Positions 61,944-64,000 of a stretch of 64,000 bases of DNA are shown here, one piece after another. The stretch covers positions 310,001 through 374,000 of the forward strand of contig NZ_JANFNS010000003.1 in assembly GCF_024436065.1 (NCBI RefSeq). Reading direction: 5' to 3'. The DNA is from Saccharibacillus sp. JS10. GTDB lineage: Bacteria > Bacillota > Bacilli > Paenibacillales > Paenibacillaceae. Each line of letters opens with the position of its first letter. Positions within the stretch are counted from its first letter, which is position 1. The translations under genes and the position numbers were made by a program. The notes under the pieces were generated by a model, which worked only from the letters and a program-made list of their open reading frames with translations, was not told where the DNA came from and did no database searches.

Positions 61944-62166
61944 AACGGATTCTATATCCCTTAAACCCACCAAACAACCCCTTTTCAATTTTTAACGGAT
62001 CTTATATCCGTTAGCTATATTTTCCGAGTCTTTTCTAGCCAAAAACCAAGCAAATCCAGCTCTAAGCATCACCTGTATCCGTTAAAATTCGTAACCGCTC
62101 CCCCACCTCTCTAAGCGTCATCTCATTCCGTTAAATCTCCATATATTTAACGCTCTCTTTCTACAC
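61944..62166. repeat. Short interspersed TAACGGAT/ATCCGTTA motifs
   Basis: A gene-free stretch with several copies of related motifs: TAACGGATTCTATATCCC at 61943, the palindrome TAACGGATCTTATATCCGTTA at about 61997-62017, and two versions of CTAAGC(A/G)TCA(C/T)CT...TCCGTTAAA (about 62062-62087 and 62116-62141). No open frame. Confidence 0.7.
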
Positions 62167-62201
62167 AAAAAAGCCGACTGCATTCAGCAGTCGGCTTTTT
62201 C
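62167..62201. terminator. Bidirectional terminator before hairpin copy 3
   Basis: AAAAAAGCCGACTGC (62167-62181) pairs with GCAGTCGGCTTTTT (62187-62200), loop ATTCA, with A and T runs on both sides. It can end the response regulator operon (plus) and the chemoreceptor gene (minus). Confidence 0.88.
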
Positions 62202-62220
62202 ACCAAACTCCACCGTAACT

Positions 62221-62365
62221 GGAAGCGAGCCGGTGTAAAGGGAAATTCAGTGCAGGAGCGTCAGCGTTCGCCTTTGAAATTGGGAAGACTCCTTTAAAAT
62301 AAAATCATTCTTCCCAATTTCAACAAGCGACCGAAACGAATTTCCCTTGGAGCCGGCTCGCTTCC
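62221..62365 (+). repeat. Long-hairpin intergenic element, copy 3
   Basis: A 145-bp copy in the same orientation as copy 1. Outer stem GGAAGCGAGCCGG (62221-62233) with CCGGCTCGCTTCC (62353-62365), 4/4 internal loop, AAGGGAAATTC (62238-62248) with GAATTTCCCTT (62338-62348), 27-base joiner (62249-62275, contains GAGCGTCAGCGTTC), inner stem GAAATTGGGAAGA (62276-62288) with its complement ending at 62321, 16-base joiner (62322-62337, contains GCGACCGAA). Relative to copy 1 both arms of each stem changed together. Confidence 0.85.
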
Positions 62366-62387
62366 CCACATACGTTTTTTTGGAAAA

Positions 62388-64000
62388 TCAGACTCTGAAC
62401 TGCCCCACCTCATACTGCAATTCACTCGACAACTGGCTCAACACCTCAGCAGATGCCGATACTTCCTGCATCGAAGCCAATTGCTGCTGCGAAGCCGCAG
62501 CTACGCTTTGCGAACGATTCGAAATATCTCGCGACAACTCGTTCATATCGCGCTCCGAACTAAGCGTCTGCTGCATCCCCGCCGAAATATGCTCAACCGC
62601 AGATGCCGCTTCTTGCATGCGCCCTGTGATTTGCTCCAGCGATCCATAGATCCGGTAGAACGATTCGCCGGCGCGGTTCGCGGTCTGCGCGCCATTTTCA
62701 ACCTCGCTCGAACCAATCTCCATCGCTTCTACGGCTCCGTGCAACTGATTCATAATACTGCCCAAGATCGATTCCACTTCGGCTGCTGCTGTGCGCGATT
62801 GTTCCGCCAACTTTTTCACTTCTTCCGCAACGACGCCAAAGCCTTTGCCTTGTTCGCCGGCACGAGCCGCTTCAATCGAAGCATTCAGTGCAAGCAAGTT
62901 CGTTTGCCCTGCAATTCCTGCAATCGTCTGGACGATTTCCGCGATCCGTTTCGATTCGCGTTCCAGTTCATGCACGGCTTGAGACGAACGGTTGACCGTT
63001 TCTTTTGCCGAACGCATCCGCTCCATCGTTTCTTCGATCAATTTCGTTCCTTCTTGAGCGCCTTCCAAAGCTCCGAGCGAAGCTTGCGATACGTCGGATG
63101 TGGTATCGGCTACGCGGCGCAGGTTTTCTCCGCCGTCTTCTAGCGCCGTTTTATTCTCGTCCATGCCTGCCATTTGACGTTCTGCTCCGTCCGCTACGCT
63201 TTGGATCGCGGAGCTTACGTGGTCTGCCGCTTCAGTCGCTTCACCGGAATTTTTAAGCAAACGTTCCGAAGCGCCCGATACTTGCTGCGAACTGCTGCCG
63301 ATTTTCACAATCAGATTCCGCAAATTGTTTTTCATCAGATTAAAGGCTTCTGCCATATCGCCAATCTCGTCTTTGTTGTCGACTTTAAGGTCTTCCCCGC
63401 GCAGGTCGCCTTCCGAAATCCTTTTCGCTTGAGCAGCGATCAACGATACCGGACGTGCGATTTTGCGCCCGATCAAGAAAGCAATCAAAGCTCCCAGCAA
63501 TAATCCAATTACGACGACAGTCACAATAACCATTTCAATATTACGTACGCTTGATGCCGCATCGGCAACGGATTTGTCGAGCATCGTACGTTGAATCGTT
63601 TCGAGCTGCTGCGAACGGTCTGCCAACGCATCAGCTAACGGGACACATTCTTCTTCGACCACTTGCGTATATCCAGCTGTATCTCCCGCTTCTTTCAATG
63701 CAACCAATCGTTGCCCGACTTCTCCGTACTGAACTTCAAGTGCCTGAATTTCATTAAGTAGGGCTTGTGACTCCGCATCTGTAGACAGCAATTTAAGTTC
63801 ATTCATTTTAGCTGCCATATTCACTTTATTTTGTTCAAACGAGTTAGCGTGTTCAACGTTCCCTGTAATCAAATATCCACGTAAATTTTTGGCTTGAGCC
63901 GTTGCTTCGTATTTCATGTCGGCAATGGTCTGAATTTCAGCGACATGCCGATTGATCAGGCTCGAATAATTGCGATGAACTTGCTCCACTTCATAAAAAC
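62388..64000 (-). CDS. Methyl-accepting chemotaxis protein (5' end outside window)
   Basis: At least 537 residues; the frame is open to the right edge (reads [11 protein letters not shown] before the first in-frame GTG), so the N-terminal membrane helix lies outside. Visible order: 4-helix-bundle sensor ([34 protein letters not shown]), second membrane helix (about 30 codons, [21 protein letters not shown]), HAMP ([21 protein letters not shown]) and the long MCP signalling coiled coil with the tip motif [41 protein letters not shown]. The tip binds CheA/CheW. The C-terminus (YEVGQFRV) lacks the receptor-tether pentapeptide. Monocistronic in the window, ends after hairpin element copy 3. Confidence 0.95.
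   Translation of the reverse strand, partial: FYEVEQVHRNYSSLINRHVAEIQTIADMKYEATAQAKNLRGYLITGNVEHANSFEQNKVNMAAKMNELKLLSTDAESQALLNEIQALEVQYGEVGQRLVALKEAGDTAGYTQVVEEECVPLADALADRSQQLETIQRTMLDKSVADAASSVRNIEMVIVTVVVIGLLLGALIAFLIGRKIARPVSLIAAQAKRISEGDLRGEDLKVDNKDEIGDMAEAFNLMKNNLRNLIVKIGSSSQQVSGASERLLKNSGEATEAADHVSSAIQSVADGAERQMAGMDENKTALEDGGENLRRVADTTSDVSQASLGALEGAQEGTKLIEETMERMRSAKETVNRSSQAVHELERESKRIAEIVQTIAGIAGQTNLLALNASIEAARAGEQGKGFGVVAEEVKKLAEQSRTAAAEVESILGSIMNQLHGAVEAMEIGSSEVENGAQTANRAGESFYRIYGSLEQITGRMQEAASAVEHISAGMQQTLSSERDMNELSRDISNRSQSVAAASQQQLASMQEVSASAEVLSQLSSELQYEVGQFRV

Noticed and set aside
61803-61988. Minus-strand frame encoding repeated AEPSR units
   Set aside because: It is only the CGGCT array read in reverse; no start signals or flanking domain.

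Overview
The window looks like chromosomal DNA of a Gram-positive Paenibacillaceae member (Paenibacillus/Saccharibacillus type). Supporting signs are strong AGGAGG-type ribosome binding sites, a Bacillus-type glucose dehydrogenase, two GH51 arabinofuranosidases that closely resemble B. subtilis AbfA and Abf2, a YesM/YesN-like two-component pair beside a sugar ABC transporter, catabolite-response elements, and a Fur box and an OhrR box of Bacillus form. The genus is an inference; no rRNA or tRNA gene is present.

1-8.1 kb (all minus strand): a secreted RHS/YD-repeat polymorphic toxin locus. It holds an accessory DNRLRE protein, a 1526-residue RHS protein with a variable C-terminal toxin tip, a small acidic probable immunity protein and a terminator, followed by a displaced second copy of the RHS core end joined to a different tip that runs off the left edge.

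8.2-25.7 kb: the most unusual locus. It encodes a secreted/anchored von Willebrand A (vWA) protein, a 1129-residue tubulin/FtsZ-like GTPase, an 836-residue protein that looks like a divergent tubulin-like partner, a second membrane vWA protein, a beta-rich protein, a zinc-ribbon P-loop GTPase and a large membrane-anchored GTPase-associated (GAP1-like) protein, with two divergent genes (a 55-residue membrane protein and a zinc-ribbon membrane protein). A disulfide-reductase-like flavoprotein with its own terminator interrupts the cluster. The parts resemble NTPase/vWA systems predicted by comparative genomics to act in conflict or envelope processes; the function is not known.

25.9-41 kb: signalling and stress genes. 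They include two hybrid histidine kinases, a Fur-box-controlled 49-residue protein, a DUF420 membrane protein, a lipoprotein, a C39-like peptidase, Ohr with an OhrR box, a small GNAT protein, an HtrA-like protease with a zinc-ribbon membrane partner, and an EAL protein with a broken GGDEF motif.

41-50 kb: Mn-dependent pyrophosphatase, two GH13 alpha-glucosidase-family proteins (one has lost its nucleophile), two GH51 arabinofuranosidases and glucose dehydrogenase. 50-55 kb: a TetR regulator with a palindromic operator, a GNAT protein, an SRPBCC protein, then a visibly AT-rich stretch with secreted or membrane proteins of unknown function and an IS30 remnant. 55-62 kb: a sugar ABC transporter (minus) divergent from its likely two-component regulators (plus), with CcpA sites. 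62-64 kb: simple-sequence repeats and a chemoreceptor cut by the right edge.

A family of three roughly 145-bp long-hairpin elements (30.8, 40.9 and 62.3 kb) lies between convergent genes, each beside an intrinsic terminator. Their arms covary, so they may be an undescribed structured intergenic element.
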